Both the position numbers and the translations under genes were made by a program. Positions 27,201 through 34,941 of a DNA stretch of 64,000 nucleotides are shown here, piece after piece. Under the pieces are notes generated by a model. The model ran no database searches, was not told the origin of the DNA, and saw only the letters and a list, made by a program, of their open reading frames with translations. The DNA is taken from NCBI GenBank assembly GCA_029624765.1, contig JARSSO010000059.1:124001-188000 (forward strand), read 5' to 3'. This stretch comes from Candidatus Contendibacter sp. (lineage in GTDB: Bacteria; Pseudomonadota; Gammaproteobacteria; Competibacterales; Competibacteraceae). The first letter of the stretch is position 1; each line of letters opens with the position of its first letter.

Positions 27201-27666
27201 GGTGTCGCGCATCAACATCCGTGCCACCACCATCACCGACTGGGATCGCAAGGAAATCATCGTCCCCAACAACACCTTCATCACCAGTTCGCTGATCAAC
27301 TGGGCCCGGAGCGATCCCATCACCCGCCTGGTGATTCCGGTGGGGGTCGGTTACGACAGCGATCCGGCGCGGGTCCACGAGGTATTGTTGGCGGCGGCGA
27401 CCGCGCATCCGCTGGTGCTCAAGGACCCGGCTCCGGCGGTTCTGTTCCTCAAATTCGGCGAGAGCGCGCTGGAGTTCGAGCTGCGGGTGTTCGTGCGGGA
27501 AGTGGCCAACCGCCTGCCGGTGACCCACGACTTGCACAACGGCATCTTGCGGGCGCTGCGCGAAAACGGTATCGAGATACCCTTCCCGCAGCGGGATGTG
27601 CGTTTGCGTAGCGCGCCAGTAGAGCCGCGAAATCCGCCGGACAGGGATGCGAATTCCCCGCCCTGA
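24253..27666 (+). CDS. Large MscS-family mechanosensitive channel (MscK/KefA-like)
   Basis: 1137 residues from the ATG at 24253. A signal peptide ends near AAAQS (about residue 28). A long periplasmic coiled-coil region (about 45-480) is rich in Gln, Ala and Leu. Multiple membrane segments run from about 510 to 900. The C-terminal MscS pore and beta domain has VAALGLGLGFGLKEIFSNFFSG, then LLERPIRVGDTV, TTITDWDRKEIIVPN and FITSSLINW. It opens under membrane tension to release solutes. The length and periplasmic domain match MscK/MscM; which paralog cannot be decided. 51 bases after waaA, convergent with the ABC permease gene. Confidence 0.9.
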   Translation: MNIAWLRCLAPLVPLLLILWMGNAAAQSNSTPASPAASATPTLEEAQAKLAALATLRDLPENERTQAQGLYQQAISQLQAARNYADTAASHQQLQQSAPLETTRLQQTLTGESPAPPSPSLSTEELTQQLAQTQVGLSDAQKRLGDLDQQLVTQQARPKNIPAELIALKEQAADLESKLQAAAPAVTTPLLADARLLALTTQRQALNQQIAMLEQERLSYDVRYALLNAQRAVAAREVAQAQTQAQHLQSLLSARRRDEATAVMQQTDQTKQEAAAKPAVVQAVAAENAAISRRLAELVQSSDEVNDRQADFNARLTQLTERVRGIRQQLGIAGFSDAIGPILLKERRNLPDVRQYQRNASERQQGIVQARLEQFQTEEQLRRVRAIKENLQELAAQFDPQWSEAQRRAVVAELRPLLVERQQLLEKLSGGYSNLTTDLVALDEAQRKLIDQAELYGTLLDRHLLWIRSSPRLGAEWLKALGGALDWLVAPANWGEAGQNLERGARNQPEMAILGALIFLGLLYYRRSLIKRLSDGVDTIGDVRRDRFGLTGRALVITALLALPWPWLLAWLAWLLFVSGNAADFSRGLGLGLVAGAILTVNITFLRQFCRPQGLAMAHFGWSEAGCRLLRRHLGWFLWIGPWGPIIVGLCETQPDPVYGDTLGRLAFSISSLALTGVLWRVLDPRQSLLAGLAAGRAGATWRFRYLWYPLIVGTYVLIVLLALAGYYYTAMQLRGRMMLTAWLLLGAVLLVNLFLRWLNISQRRLALQQALAKREARLAARASKDTALASGEGVPEILSLPDLDLTTISEQTRSLMNLTVLLGLGFGLWQVWGGLLPAFSILNEITLWQQTVQTATGARVADITLGSIVVAGVLLGLIGFLARNLPGVLELVVLQRLAVDPGNRNAIITISRYLITAIGLVVALDIIGIGWDQVQWLVAALGLGLGFGLKEIFSNFFSGLILLLERPIRVGDTVTLDQLSGTVSRINIRATTITDWDRKEIIVPNNTFITSSLINWARSDPITRLVIPVGVGYDSDPARVHEVLLAAATAHPLVLKDPAPAVLFLKFGESALEFELRVFVREVANRLPVTHDLHNGILRALRENGIEIPFPQRDVRLRSAPVEPRNPPDRDANSPP

Positions 27667-27689
27667 TTGCGCTTGAAATCCTTCTCCGG

Positions 27690-28490
27690 CTACTCCCCCG
27701 ACTGCAGCAGCGAACCGCGTTCCCGCGCTGTATGGACGGTGGCCAGGAACACGCCGATGCCAAGGCCGAGATAGCCGGCGTTCAGCAGCAGGGCATGGAG
27801 CAGATCATCCAACCGGAACGCATGGTCCAGCAGCACCGCCCGCATCCCCTCGAACACGTAACTGGCCGGCAACGCCCAAGCCAATGGCTGTAGCCAGCCG
27901 GGCAGGGTGGCGATGGGGTAATAAATGCCGCACAACGGCGCCAGGGCGAAAATCGCCGCCCAGGCGATGCTTTCCGCGCCCATGCCGTAGCGCAGCACCA
28001 GCGCCGACACCAGCAGGCCGATGGCCCAGCCCATCAGCAGCAGGTTGAGGAAGAATCCCGCCAGCGGCAAGCCGAGACTGAACAGGTTGAAGCCGTAGAA
28101 CGGGATCGCCAACAAGACCGCGATGCCGACGCCGAGCACGGTCCGCACCAGGCTGATGGCCATCAGCGCGATGATCAGTTCGATGGGTTGCAGCGGGCTG
28201 ATGAGTAATTGCGCCAGATTGCGGGCGTGCAGTTCCTCGAAGAACACCACCGACAGGCCCAGTTGGCTGCGAAACAGGATGTCCCACAGCAGCACGCCCG
28301 ACAGCAACAGGCCCGTCGCCTGGTTCAACACGTCGCTGTGGCCGGCCAGATAGCGGGTGATGAAACCCCACAGGATCATCTGCACCGTCGGCCAGTAGGC
28401 CAGTTCGATGATGCGAATCCGCGAACTGCGCAGCAGATAGAGATAGCGGAGCGCCAGCGCGCCGATCCGGCGGGGGGAAATGCCGTTCAT
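27690..28490 (-). CDS. ABC-2 type transporter permease
   Basis: 266 residues with about six hydrophobic segments. The ABC-2 signature region has LLSGVLLWDILFRSQLGLSV, then FFEELHARNLAQLLISPLQP and IYYPIATLPGWLQPLAWALP. This is the NodJ/DrrB-like exporter fold. The start overlaps the upstream ATPase stop (ATGA at 28487-28490), so the two form one transporter. The substrate is unknown. Confidence 0.87.
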   Translation of the reverse strand: MNGISPRRIGALALRYLYLLRSSRIRIIELAYWPTVQMILWGFITRYLAGHSDVLNQATGLLLSGVLLWDILFRSQLGLSVVFFEELHARNLAQLLISPLQPIELIIALMAISLVRTVLGVGIAVLLAIPFYGFNLFSLGLPLAGFFLNLLLMGWAIGLLVSALVLRYGMGAESIAWAAIFALAPLCGIYYPIATLPGWLQPLAWALPASYVFEGMRAVLLDHAFRLDDLLHALLLNAGYLGLGIGVFLATVHTARERGSLLQSGE

Positions 28491-29242
28491 GCGACGACCT
28501 CCCCGCTCTGGATGCCGCGGGCGATGTCGAGGAACACTTCCTCCATGTCCTTGCGGCCGTAACGATGAATCAACTCGCGCGGAGCGCCGGTGGCGACGAT
28601 CCGCCCCGCGCGCAGCATGATCACCTGATCGCAGAGCCGCTCGACTTCGCTCATGTTGTGCGAGGCCAGCAGCAACGTTGCTCCGCTGCGCCGCTGGTAA
28701 TCGGTCAAGATGCCGCGCATCCGGTCGGCGGTGTCGGGATCGAGCGAGGCGGTCGGCTCGTCCAGCAACAGGATTTCCGGCGCGTTCAACAGCGCCTTGG
28801 CCAGGGCCACGCGGGTTTTCTGGCCGGCGGACAGACTGCCGTAGGGGCGGTTGAAGAAGGCGTCGATGTCCAAATCCCGTCCCAGCGTCGCCAGTCGCTC
28901 CCGCACGCGGCGCACCCCATACAGGCGGGCGTAGACGGTCAGGTTTTCCGCGACGGTCAACCGCTGCGGCAGGTCGACATAGGGCGAGGAAAAATTCATG
29001 CGCGGCAGCACCCGCTGGCGATGGCGCGGCATGTCCTCGCCGAGAATGCGAATCCGGCCGCCGGTCGGCAGCAGCAGGCCCAGCAGCATGGCGATAGTCG
29101 TGGTCTTGCCGGCGCCGTTGCCGCCGAGCAGGGCGCAGGTCGTGCCCCGGGCGACGGCGAAGGTGATTTCGTCCACCGCCCGTACCGGGCCGTAGTGCTT
29201 GCTGAGGTCCGTGACCTGGATAACGAGGGATTCAGTCACCAA
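28487..29242 (-). CDS. ABC transporter ATP-binding protein (CcmA/DrrA-like)
   Basis: 251 residues. Walker A GGNGAGKTTTIA near 39-50, Q-loop FSSPYVDLPQRL, signature LSAGQKTRVALAKALL, Walker B LLLDEPTASLD and switch His in ASHNM. It energises the permease encoded next. It follows the ubiquinone hydroxylase and HicB-like genes by 45 bases on the same strand and may share their transcript. The cargo cannot be inferred. Confidence 0.92.
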   Translation of the reverse strand: MVTESLVIQVTDLSKHYGPVRAVDEITFAVARGTTCALLGGNGAGKTTTIAMLLGLLLPTGGRIRILGEDMPRHRQRVLPRMNFSSPYVDLPQRLTVAENLTVYARLYGVRRVRERLATLGRDLDIDAFFNRPYGSLSAGQKTRVALAKALLNAPEILLLDEPTASLDPDTADRMRGILTDYQRRSGATLLLASHNMSEVERLCDQVIMLRAGRIVATGAPRELIHRYGRKDMEEVFLDIARGIQSGEVVA

Positions 29243-29287
29243 TACAATCCAGCGAGCTTCCCGGCAAGCCGATGAAAAACCGGTGCT

Positions 29288-29533
29288 TCACGAAATCGAA
29301 CCCGACAGGATTCGTTCGGTGAGTTGCCGGTTGACGGTGGGCGGTGGCGGATCCTTGTGATCGTTCTTAAGAAGTTCCAGCCATTCTTCGACGATCCGGC
29401 AAAGTTCCGCGTAGACTTGCGCCTCGTCGTCGCCATGGCAGCAGGGACCGATCAAACCCGGACAGTGACCGATGAAACATTGGTCTTCTTCCGACCATTC
29501 GACGATTTTCAAATAACGCGCGCTATCCTTCAT
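29288..29533 (-). CDS. HicB-like antitoxin-family small protein without HicA partner
   Basis: 81 residues from the ATG at 29533, which overlaps the stop of the visC-like gene (ATGA). It has the HicB partial RNase H-like fold: YLKIVEWSEEDQCFIGHCPG, then a conserved G-rich turn GPCCHGDDEAQVYAELCRIV. The C-terminal DNA-binding domain of full HicB proteins is missing or very short (TVNRQLTERILSGSI). No HicA toxin frame is seen on either side. It may be a solitary regulator or adaptor; a role with the ubiquinone genes is only positional inference. Confidence 0.7.
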   Translation of the reverse strand: MKDSARYLKIVEWSEEDQCFIGHCPGLIGPCCHGDDEAQVYAELCRIVEEWLELLKNDHKDPPPPTVNRQLTERILSGSIS

Positions 29534-30771
29534 GACTGGACTTTCCAACCCGTTGCTTGCGCCAGCTTCGGCAAATCGCCCTCCAGCCCCATCGCCCGGC
29601 GGGCGATCAGGTTCTTGAGCGGCCCGACGGCGTCGGTCAGATTCAGGCCGACGTTCCGCAACAGCCGCACCGGCGGCAGCGAAGTACCGAACAACCGCTT
29701 GAAGCCGTCCATCACCCCCAACATCAGCAGGTTGTCGCCCTTGCGCCAGCGTTCGTAGCGACGCAGCGTCTTGAGCGAGGCGAAATCCTGGCCGGCGGCG
29801 AGCGCGTCCAGCACAATCTCAGCCAGCGTGGCCGCGTCCAGCAGACCCAGATTCACGCCTTGGCCGGCCAGTGGATGCACGACATGGGCGGCGTCGCCGA
29901 TCAGGGCAACGCCAGGCTTGACGTAGGCATGGGCATGTTGCAGTCGCAGCGGGAACGCCGCTCTGGGTCCAACCTCGACGATGGCGCCCAGCCGCGCATC
30001 GAAGGCCACCGCCAGCGCCGCGCCGAAATCGCGTTCGTCCAGGGCCAGCAGCGCATCGGCCTGCTCGGGCGTGGTGGACCAGACGATGGAGCAACGCCCG
30101 TCGGACAGCGGCAGGAACGCCAGCGGCCCGGTCGGCAGAAACCGCTGCCAGGCCGTCTCCTGATGTGGCTCGGCGGTGCGCACGTTGGCGACCACCGCAT
30201 GCTGGTCGTAGCTCCAGCCGCCGGTCTGGATATCGGCCAGTTGCCGGACCCTGGACTGTGCTCCATCCGCGCCGACCAGCAGGCGCGTGGTAAATTCGCG
30301 CCCGTCGTTCAAGCGTACCCGCCAGCCGTTTCCAGGCAGAGGCTCGGCGGTTTCCAGCGCCGCTGGGCAGAGCAGTTCGACTGTCGGCAGTTGCCGCGCC
30401 CGTTCCAGCAGAGCGTATTGGATCACTCGATTTTCGATGATCCAGCCCAGCAGCGGTTCACCCAAGTCGGCGCTGTCGAAATGGATGCCGCCGAAACCGG
30501 TCGCGTCCCACACCCGCATGTCGCGGAACGGACTGACCCGCCAGGCGGCGATGCCGTCCCAGGCGCCCACGGCGGCGAAGATGCGCTGCGAGGCGCGGCC
30601 GATGGCGGACACCCGCGAATCGAGGTTCACGCCTGGACGAACCCGCTCCAACGGCAAGCCTTCCAGCAAGGCGATGCGCAGATCACCTTGTCCCAGCGCG
30701 CAGGCCAGCGCCGAACCGACCATGCCGCCGCCGGCGATGATGATGTCGTAGTCGGTCTCGGGCATCTTCAT
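29530..30771 (-). CDS. UbiH/UbiI/VisC family FAD-dependent hydroxylase
   Basis: 413 residues. FAD-binding GxGxxG DIIIAGGGMVGSALACALG near the N-terminus, VGADGAQSRVRQ in the middle, and GDAAHVVHPLAGQGVNLGLLD toward the C-terminal part. These are flavin monooxygenases that hydroxylate the ubiquinone ring. Its position after ubiH matches E. coli visC (ubiI), the C5 hydroxylase, but regiospecificity cannot be read from sequence. It overlaps both neighbours by four bases. Confidence 0.88.
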   Translation of the reverse strand: MKMPETDYDIIIAGGGMVGSALACALGQGDLRIALLEGLPLERVRPGVNLDSRVSAIGRASQRIFAAVGAWDGIAAWRVSPFRDMRVWDATGFGGIHFDSADLGEPLLGWIIENRVIQYALLERARQLPTVELLCPAALETAEPLPGNGWRVRLNDGREFTTRLLVGADGAQSRVRQLADIQTGGWSYDQHAVVANVRTAEPHQETAWQRFLPTGPLAFLPLSDGRCSIVWSTTPEQADALLALDERDFGAALAVAFDARLGAIVEVGPRAAFPLRLQHAHAYVKPGVALIGDAAHVVHPLAGQGVNLGLLDAATLAEIVLDALAAGQDFASLKTLRRYERWRKGDNLLMLGVMDGFKRLFGTSLPPVRLLRNVGLNLTDAVGPLKNLIARRAMGLEGDLPKLAQATGWKVQS

Positions 30772-31994
30772 AACGTCAGCCCCCGCGCCAGTTTCGGCAG
30801 CCGCCCCTCCAATCCCATCGCCTGCCGGGCGAACCAGTGTTTGGCGGGCGGCAGCAGATCGAAGGCCAGCAAACCCAGATTGCGGGCGGCGCGCACCGGC
30901 GGCAGGGGATTGGCGAACAGCCGGTTCAGGGCGTCGGTGAACGCAATCGTTTGGCGCTGATCCCAGCGCCGCCAGTCGGCATAGCGGTTCAACGCCCGCG
31001 GGTCGCCGATATCTTCTCCCGCCTGTCGGGCGTCGGTGATCACTTCCGCCAGCGCCGCCACGTCGCGCATTCCGAGATTGAAACCCTGGCCGGCAATGGG
31101 ATGCAGGGTGTGGGCGGCGTTGCCGACGATGGCGACACGGGCGCGGGCGTGTTCGCGGGATTTCAGCAGAAACAGCGGATACGCTTGGCGGCGGCCCACC
31201 CGTAGCAAAGGTCCCAGCCGGTCGCCGAACCGCTCGCTCAGCAAGGCCAGAAAACCGGCATCGTCCAAACCCATGACTGCTGGAGTCTCGGCCTCGTTTA
31301 CCGTGCAGACCACCGCGCAGCGGTTCTCGCTCATGGGCAGGAACGCCACCGGACCATCGGTGGTGAATCGCTCGTAGGCGACGTTGTCGTGGGGCAGGGT
31401 CGGCGTGACGTTGGCGATGACCGCCTGCTGGCCATAATCCCAGCGCAAGGCGGCGATGCCGAGTTGCTCGCGCACCGGTGAGTGGGCGCCGTCAGCGGCG
31501 ACCAGCAGCCGGGCGCGCAGTTCGACGGTCCGTTCATCGCTGAAGCGGATGGTGGCAAGGGCGGCCTCCGGTTCCACAGTGACGGTTTCCAGTCGGGCCG
31601 GGCACAATAGTTCGACGTCGGGCAGGGTCGGCAATTTCGCCAGCAGGGCCGCACCGATTATGCGGGCCTCGACCACGTAGCCCAGCGCGTCCACGCCTTC
31701 CTCGCCGCTGTCGAGACGGGCGAAGCCGGGACCGCCGCGCTCGGAGATGTGAATCCAGCAGATCGGGGTGGCGGTCGCCGCCAGTGCGTCCCACAGGCCC
31801 AGGGTCTGGAAAATGCGGCGGGTTCCCTGCGCCAGGGCCAGGGTGCGGTCGTCGTAGCTGGGATGCTGGCTGACGGTCAGCGGCGCGGCCTCGACCAAAC
31901 CGATGCGCAAGTTCCGACCACTCAGGGCGCAGGCCAGGCTGGCGCCGACCAGGCCGCCGCCGATGATGAGCAGATCGTAATCGCTGGTCGTCAT
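30768..31994 (-). CDS. ubiH: 2-octaprenyl-6-methoxyphenol hydroxylase UbiH
   Basis: 408 residues, paralogous to the next gene. LLIIGGGLVGASLACALSGR binds FAD, VAADGAHSPVREQLGI is the DG motif, and GNAAHTLHPIAGQGFNLGMRDV is the GD-type motif with Asp replaced by Asn, as in UbiH proteins. It hydroxylates the ubiquinone precursor ring at the membrane. It lies between pepP and the visC-like gene, as in E. coli, with 4-base overlaps on both sides. Confidence 0.9.
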   Translation of the reverse strand: MTTSDYDLLIIGGGLVGASLACALSGRNLRIGLVEAAPLTVSQHPSYDDRTLALAQGTRRIFQTLGLWDALAATATPICWIHISERGGPGFARLDSGEEGVDALGYVVEARIIGAALLAKLPTLPDVELLCPARLETVTVEPEAALATIRFSDERTVELRARLLVAADGAHSPVREQLGIAALRWDYGQQAVIANVTPTLPHDNVAYERFTTDGPVAFLPMSENRCAVVCTVNEAETPAVMGLDDAGFLALLSERFGDRLGPLLRVGRRQAYPLFLLKSREHARARVAIVGNAAHTLHPIAGQGFNLGMRDVAALAEVITDARQAGEDIGDPRALNRYADWRRWDQRQTIAFTDALNRLFANPLPPVRAARNLGLLAFDLLPPAKHWFARQAMGLEGRLPKLARGLTL

Positions 31995-33358
31995 CGCCCT
32001 TCCCGCATCAGCGCTTCGATATCGGCAATCTCCTTGGGGGCGGCGGCGGTCAGCACCTCGTGGCCTTCGGTAGTGACCAACACATCGTCCTCGATGCGGA
32101 CGCCGATCCGCTGCCAGCGCTCGTCCAGTTCGATTTCCAGATCAACCCCCAGCCGCGCCCAATGGGCGTCCAGAATCTTGCCGCCGGCGGGGATGTACAG
32201 GCCGGGTTCGATGGTGGTGACCATGCCCGGTTCGAACAGCCGCCAGTCATCGCCGGTCTTGTAATCGCCCACGTCGTGCACATCCATGCCCAGCCAGTGG
32301 CCGGTGCGATGCATGTAGAACGATTTGTGCCGTTCCGCCGCGATCAGTTCCTCGACGTCGCCCTGCAATAGACCGAGCGCCGCCAGTCCCTCGGTCAGGG
32401 TTCGCACCGCCGCGTCGTGCGGTTCGTTGAAATGGCAACCCGGTAAGACCTTGGCGATGGCGGCTTTCTGCGCGGCCAGCACCAGTTCGTAGATGACGCG
32501 CTGCTCGCCGGAAAAGCGGCCGTTGACCGGGAAGCTGCGGGTGATGTCGGAGGCATAGCCGTCCACTTCGGCGCCGGCGTCGATCAGAACGATGTCACCG
32601 TCGCGCAGCGGGGCGTTGTTTTCGGTGTAGTGCAGGATGCAACTGTTGTCGCCGCCGCCGACGATGGACGGATAGGCCCAGCCAGCCCCATTTCGAATGA
32701 AGGTGTGCAGGATTTCCGCTTCAAGCTCATATTCCATGATCCCTGGTCGGCAGGCGCGCATCGCCCGTCGATGGGCCTCGGCGGCGATCCGGGCGGATTC
32801 GCGCATCACCGCGATTTCCTCCGGCTCCTTGCGCAGGCGCATGGCGTGCAGCAGATGTTCCAGGGCGACGAACGTCACCGGCGCCCGCACCCCGGTCCGG
32901 GCCTTGCCGCGCACCTGGTTGATCCAGTCCATCACCCGCCGGTCGAAGTCGGGGTTGCAGCCGATGGCGTAGAACACCCGCTCGCGATTTTCCAGGAGCG
33001 GCGGCAATAACCGGTCGATCTCGGCGATGGGATGGGCGTTGTTCGCGCCGTAGCGCTCCCGCGCGCCTTGCGGTCCGGCGCGGCGACCATGCCAGATTTC
33101 CATGTGGGGATCGCGGTCACGGCAAAACAACAGGAATTCGTGCTCGCCGCCAGGCACGAGCACGGCGATGGCTTCCGGTTCGGGAAAGCCGGTCAGGTAA
33201 TAAAAATCGCTGTCCTGGCGGAAGGGGTGGTGGACATCGCGGTTGCGGGGCGTCGACGGCGCGGCGGGCAGCAATGCGATTGAACCTGGTCCCATGCGTT
33301 CCATCAGGGCGCGGCGACGCCGGGCGAACACGGCGGCGGGGATGGCGCGGGCAAGCAT
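31991..33358 (-). CDS. pepP: Xaa-Pro aminopeptidase
   Basis: Removes N-terminal residues preceding proline; dimetal (Mn) pita-bread enzyme. 455 residues, normal. Metal ligands are seen in IVLIDAGAEVDGYASDITRS (two Asp), GHWLGMDVHDVGDY (His), TTIEPGLYIPAG (Glu) and GVRIEDDVLVT (Glu). The N-terminal creatinase-like domain starts with FARRRRALMERMG. 14 bases after ygfB and overlapping ubiH, the same order as in E. coli. Start ATG at 33358. Confidence 0.96.
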   Translation of the reverse strand: MLARAIPAAVFARRRRALMERMGPGSIALLPAAPSTPRNRDVHHPFRQDSDFYYLTGFPEPEAIAVLVPGGEHEFLLFCRDRDPHMEIWHGRRAGPQGARERYGANNAHPIAEIDRLLPPLLENRERVFYAIGCNPDFDRRVMDWINQVRGKARTGVRAPVTFVALEHLLHAMRLRKEPEEIAVMRESARIAAEAHRRAMRACRPGIMEYELEAEILHTFIRNGAGWAYPSIVGGGDNSCILHYTENNAPLRDGDIVLIDAGAEVDGYASDITRSFPVNGRFSGEQRVIYELVLAAQKAAIAKVLPGCHFNEPHDAAVRTLTEGLAALGLLQGDVEELIAAERHKSFYMHRTGHWLGMDVHDVGDYKTGDDWRLFEPGMVTTIEPGLYIPAGGKILDAHWARLGVDLEIELDERWQRIGVRIEDDVLVTTEGHEVLTAAAPKEIADIEALMREGR

Positions 33359-33372
33359 CGATGGATTCCGGT

Positions 33373-33924
33373 TCAGTGCAGGCGGGAGGAAGGGGCGAAA
33401 CGGCGCAGATCCTCCAGGATCATCAACAACCCGACCCGCAGGTATTCGACCACTTCGGCGTAGGCGATTTCATCGGCTTCGCTGGCGGTGTCGGTCTCGA
33501 AACCGACCTGGGCGATCTGCGTGGCGTCGCGGAGAAATTCCTGGCTTTCCTCCGATAACAGGCCGCGCCGCTCCACTTGGCCCAGCCCCAGTCCATACAG
33601 TAAACCGTGGCACCAGGCGCCGAGCGCGTCGGTGCGCTGGCGCAGCGGCGCGTCGTCGTCGGGCAACAGCGGAGTCACCGAACCGTCGGCGGCGTTCAAT
33701 TGGGCGACGCCAAACTCGAACAGCTTGGACAGCAGGCCGCGAACCGGTTCGGTGAGTTCGACACCATCGGTCAGTTCGCCGCGCGCCAAGGCCAGCCAGT
33801 GGTCGCGCGCCAAGGTGGAATCGGCGCAAAGAAGGCCGCACAAGAAACCGTGAACTTCGGCGGGATCCAGTGGATTGAGCAGGCGGGACAGGCGTTCGAA
33901 CAGGGGCAGGTGAGCCGTGGACAT
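33373..33924 (-). CDS. ygfB: UPF0149 family protein YgfB
   Basis: 183 residues of the YgfB/YecA N-terminal family: PAEVHGFLCGLLCADSTLAR, LPDDDAPLRQRTDALGAWCHGLLYGLGL and EADEIAYAEVVEYLRVG. Function not firmly known in general. First gene of the pepP-ubiH run and divergent from the TIGR02449/zapA genes (131-base gap), the standard gammaproteobacterial arrangement. Confidence 0.9.
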   Translation of the reverse strand: MSTAHLPLFERLSRLLNPLDPAEVHGFLCGLLCADSTLARDHWLALARGELTDGVELTEPVRGLLSKLFEFGVAQLNAADGSVTPLLPDDDAPLRQRTDALGAWCHGLLYGLGLGQVERRGLLSEESQEFLRDATQIAQVGFETDTASEADEIAYAEVVEYLRVGLLMILEDLRRFAPSSRLH

Positions 33925-34018
33925 GCGCGGACACTCCAGCGTGGACGGCGGGATGCGCGATCATCGTAGCATTCCGCGCCCAGGCGGCGAAATTGTGGTT
34001 AATGAGGAGCAGCTGAAA

Positions 34019-34048
34019 TTGACCAACGTGGAAGGGCCGCTCTATAGT
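34019..34048 (+). promoter_or_regulatory. Sigma70 promoter of the TIGR02449-zapA genes, giving a predicted leaderless mRNA
   Basis: -35 TTGACC (34019-34024), 18-base spacer, -10 TATAGT (34043-34048). The ATG at 34056 lies 7 bases after the -10 box, at the expected transcription start. No Shine-Dalgarno lies between. Confidence 0.65.
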
Positions 34049-34055
34049 AATCGAC

Positions 34056-34343
34056 ATGGAAAGTAATAATCTTGCTGAAAACGAACCGCTCGCCGAGGCG
34101 GACAGCTTCGACGAGATGCCGGAAACTGCCGAAACCGTCGAAACCAACTTGATCATTCTCACCGAGCGGGTGGATCAGTTGGTGGGATGGTGCGAGCGCC
34201 TGGCGCGGGAGAATCAATCCCTGCGCGAGCGAATCGCTGCTGTTCAGGTCGAACGCGATGCGTTGCGTGGGAAAAACGAACAACTGCGCGCGCGGATCGA
34301 CACCATGATCGTGCGGTTGAAAGGGTTGGGGCAAAACCTGTGA
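34056..34343 (+). CDS. TIGR02449 family small coiled-coil protein
   Basis: 95 residues. An acidic N-terminus (1-30) precedes a long coiled coil (LIILTERVDQLVGWCERLAR, then ENQSLRERIAAV and KNEQLRARIDTMIVRLKGLG). The family is recognised by this pattern and by its fixed place between ygfB and zapA. The ZapB-like appearance suggests a cell-division link (inference). Its stop overlaps the zapA GTG. It appears to be translated from a leaderless message. Confidence 0.85.
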   Translation: MESNNLAENEPLAEADSFDEMPETAETVETNLIILTERVDQLVGWCERLARENQSLRERIAAVQVERDALRGKNEQLRARIDTMIVRLKGLGQNL

Positions 34344-34657
34344 GCCAGAAAACCATCAGTGTGGCCGTGCATCTGGCCGGTTGCGATTACCGCTTCGCCT
34401 GTTCGCCCGCCGAGCGGGAGGAGCTTGTGGAGGCGGCCTGCCATCTCGACCAGAAGATGCGGGAGATTCGCGATCACAGTGGCAAGTCCCTCGCCCTGGA
34501 ATCGGTCGCGATGATGGCCGCGTTGAATCTCAGTCACGAATTGTTGCGACAGCAACGGCAGGCCACCGAGACGGAAACCTTCCTTAACCGCCGCCTGCGG
34601 GATTTATCGCGAAAAGTCGACGCGGCCCTAAGCCAAGCAACCTTGGGTGAGGTATAA
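34340..34657 (+). CDS. zapA: Cell division protein ZapA
   Basis: Binds FtsZ and bundles protofilaments at midcell. 105 residues from the GTG at 34340, which overlaps the preceding stop (GTGA). The N-terminal head has ISVAVHLAGCDYRFACSPAE. EELVEAACHLDQKMREIRDH and ESVAMMAALNLSHELL are conserved, followed by the coiled-coil tail. The last codons contain the -10 box of the 6S RNA gene. Confidence 0.93.
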   Translation: MSQKTISVAVHLAGCDYRFACSPAEREELVEAACHLDQKMREIRDHSGKSLALESVAMMAALNLSHELLRQQRQATETETFLNRRLRDLSRKVDAALSQATLGEV

Positions 34658-34658
34658 T
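34653..34658 (+). promoter_or_regulatory. -10 box of the 6S RNA gene, overlapping the zapA stop codon
   Basis: A perfect TATAAT includes the zapA TAA stop. No good -35 hexamer is seen 16-18 bases upstream. Transcription would start near 34665. Confidence 0.6.
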
Positions 34659-34681
34659 GCGCGTGGGGCATGATCTTAAGT

Positions 34682-34881
34682 TCGGGCGCTCGCTGCGGTG
34701 TTCGAGTAATGAGCCGGACAACCCCTTGATCCTAATTAATCTGACCCAGGGTGTGCGGTTGTCGACGCAAGTGTGCATGTCCGCCTTGCCGCGGAAAGCC
34801 TGATGCGTCGCTCTGCTCCCCACTTGAACCTCACGGTTCAAGGGTAACGGCTCAAGACGGCACAGGCGGAGAGCGCCCCCT
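34682..34881 (+). ncRNA. ssrS: 6S RNA (ends approximate)
   Basis: Regulatory RNA that mimics an open promoter and sequesters sigma70 RNA polymerase in stationary phase. The 3' half has the diagnostic hairpin acttgaacc-tcac-ggttcaaggg (34822-34843), followed by taacggc as in the E. coli and Pseudomonas RNAs. The 5' gggcgct (34684-34690) pairs with agcgccc near 34872-34878 to close the terminal stem. Its location between zapA and the 5-formyl-THF cyclo-ligase gene is the conserved one. The primary transcript may begin near 34665 and be trimmed. Confidence 0.88.
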
Positions 34882-34894
34882 CCTTGCAACTCAG

Positions 34895-34920
34895 GCGACG
34901 TCTCAACGTCGCTTTATTTT
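34895..34920 (+). terminator. Intrinsic terminator after 6S RNA
   Basis: Stem gcgacgt / acgtcgc (34895-34901, 34906-34912) with loop ctca, followed by tttattttt. It lies 21 bases before ygfA, so 6S and ygfA may be partly uncoupled. Confidence 0.85.
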
Positions 34921-34941
34921 TGCCGCTGCACAGCCTTGGAC

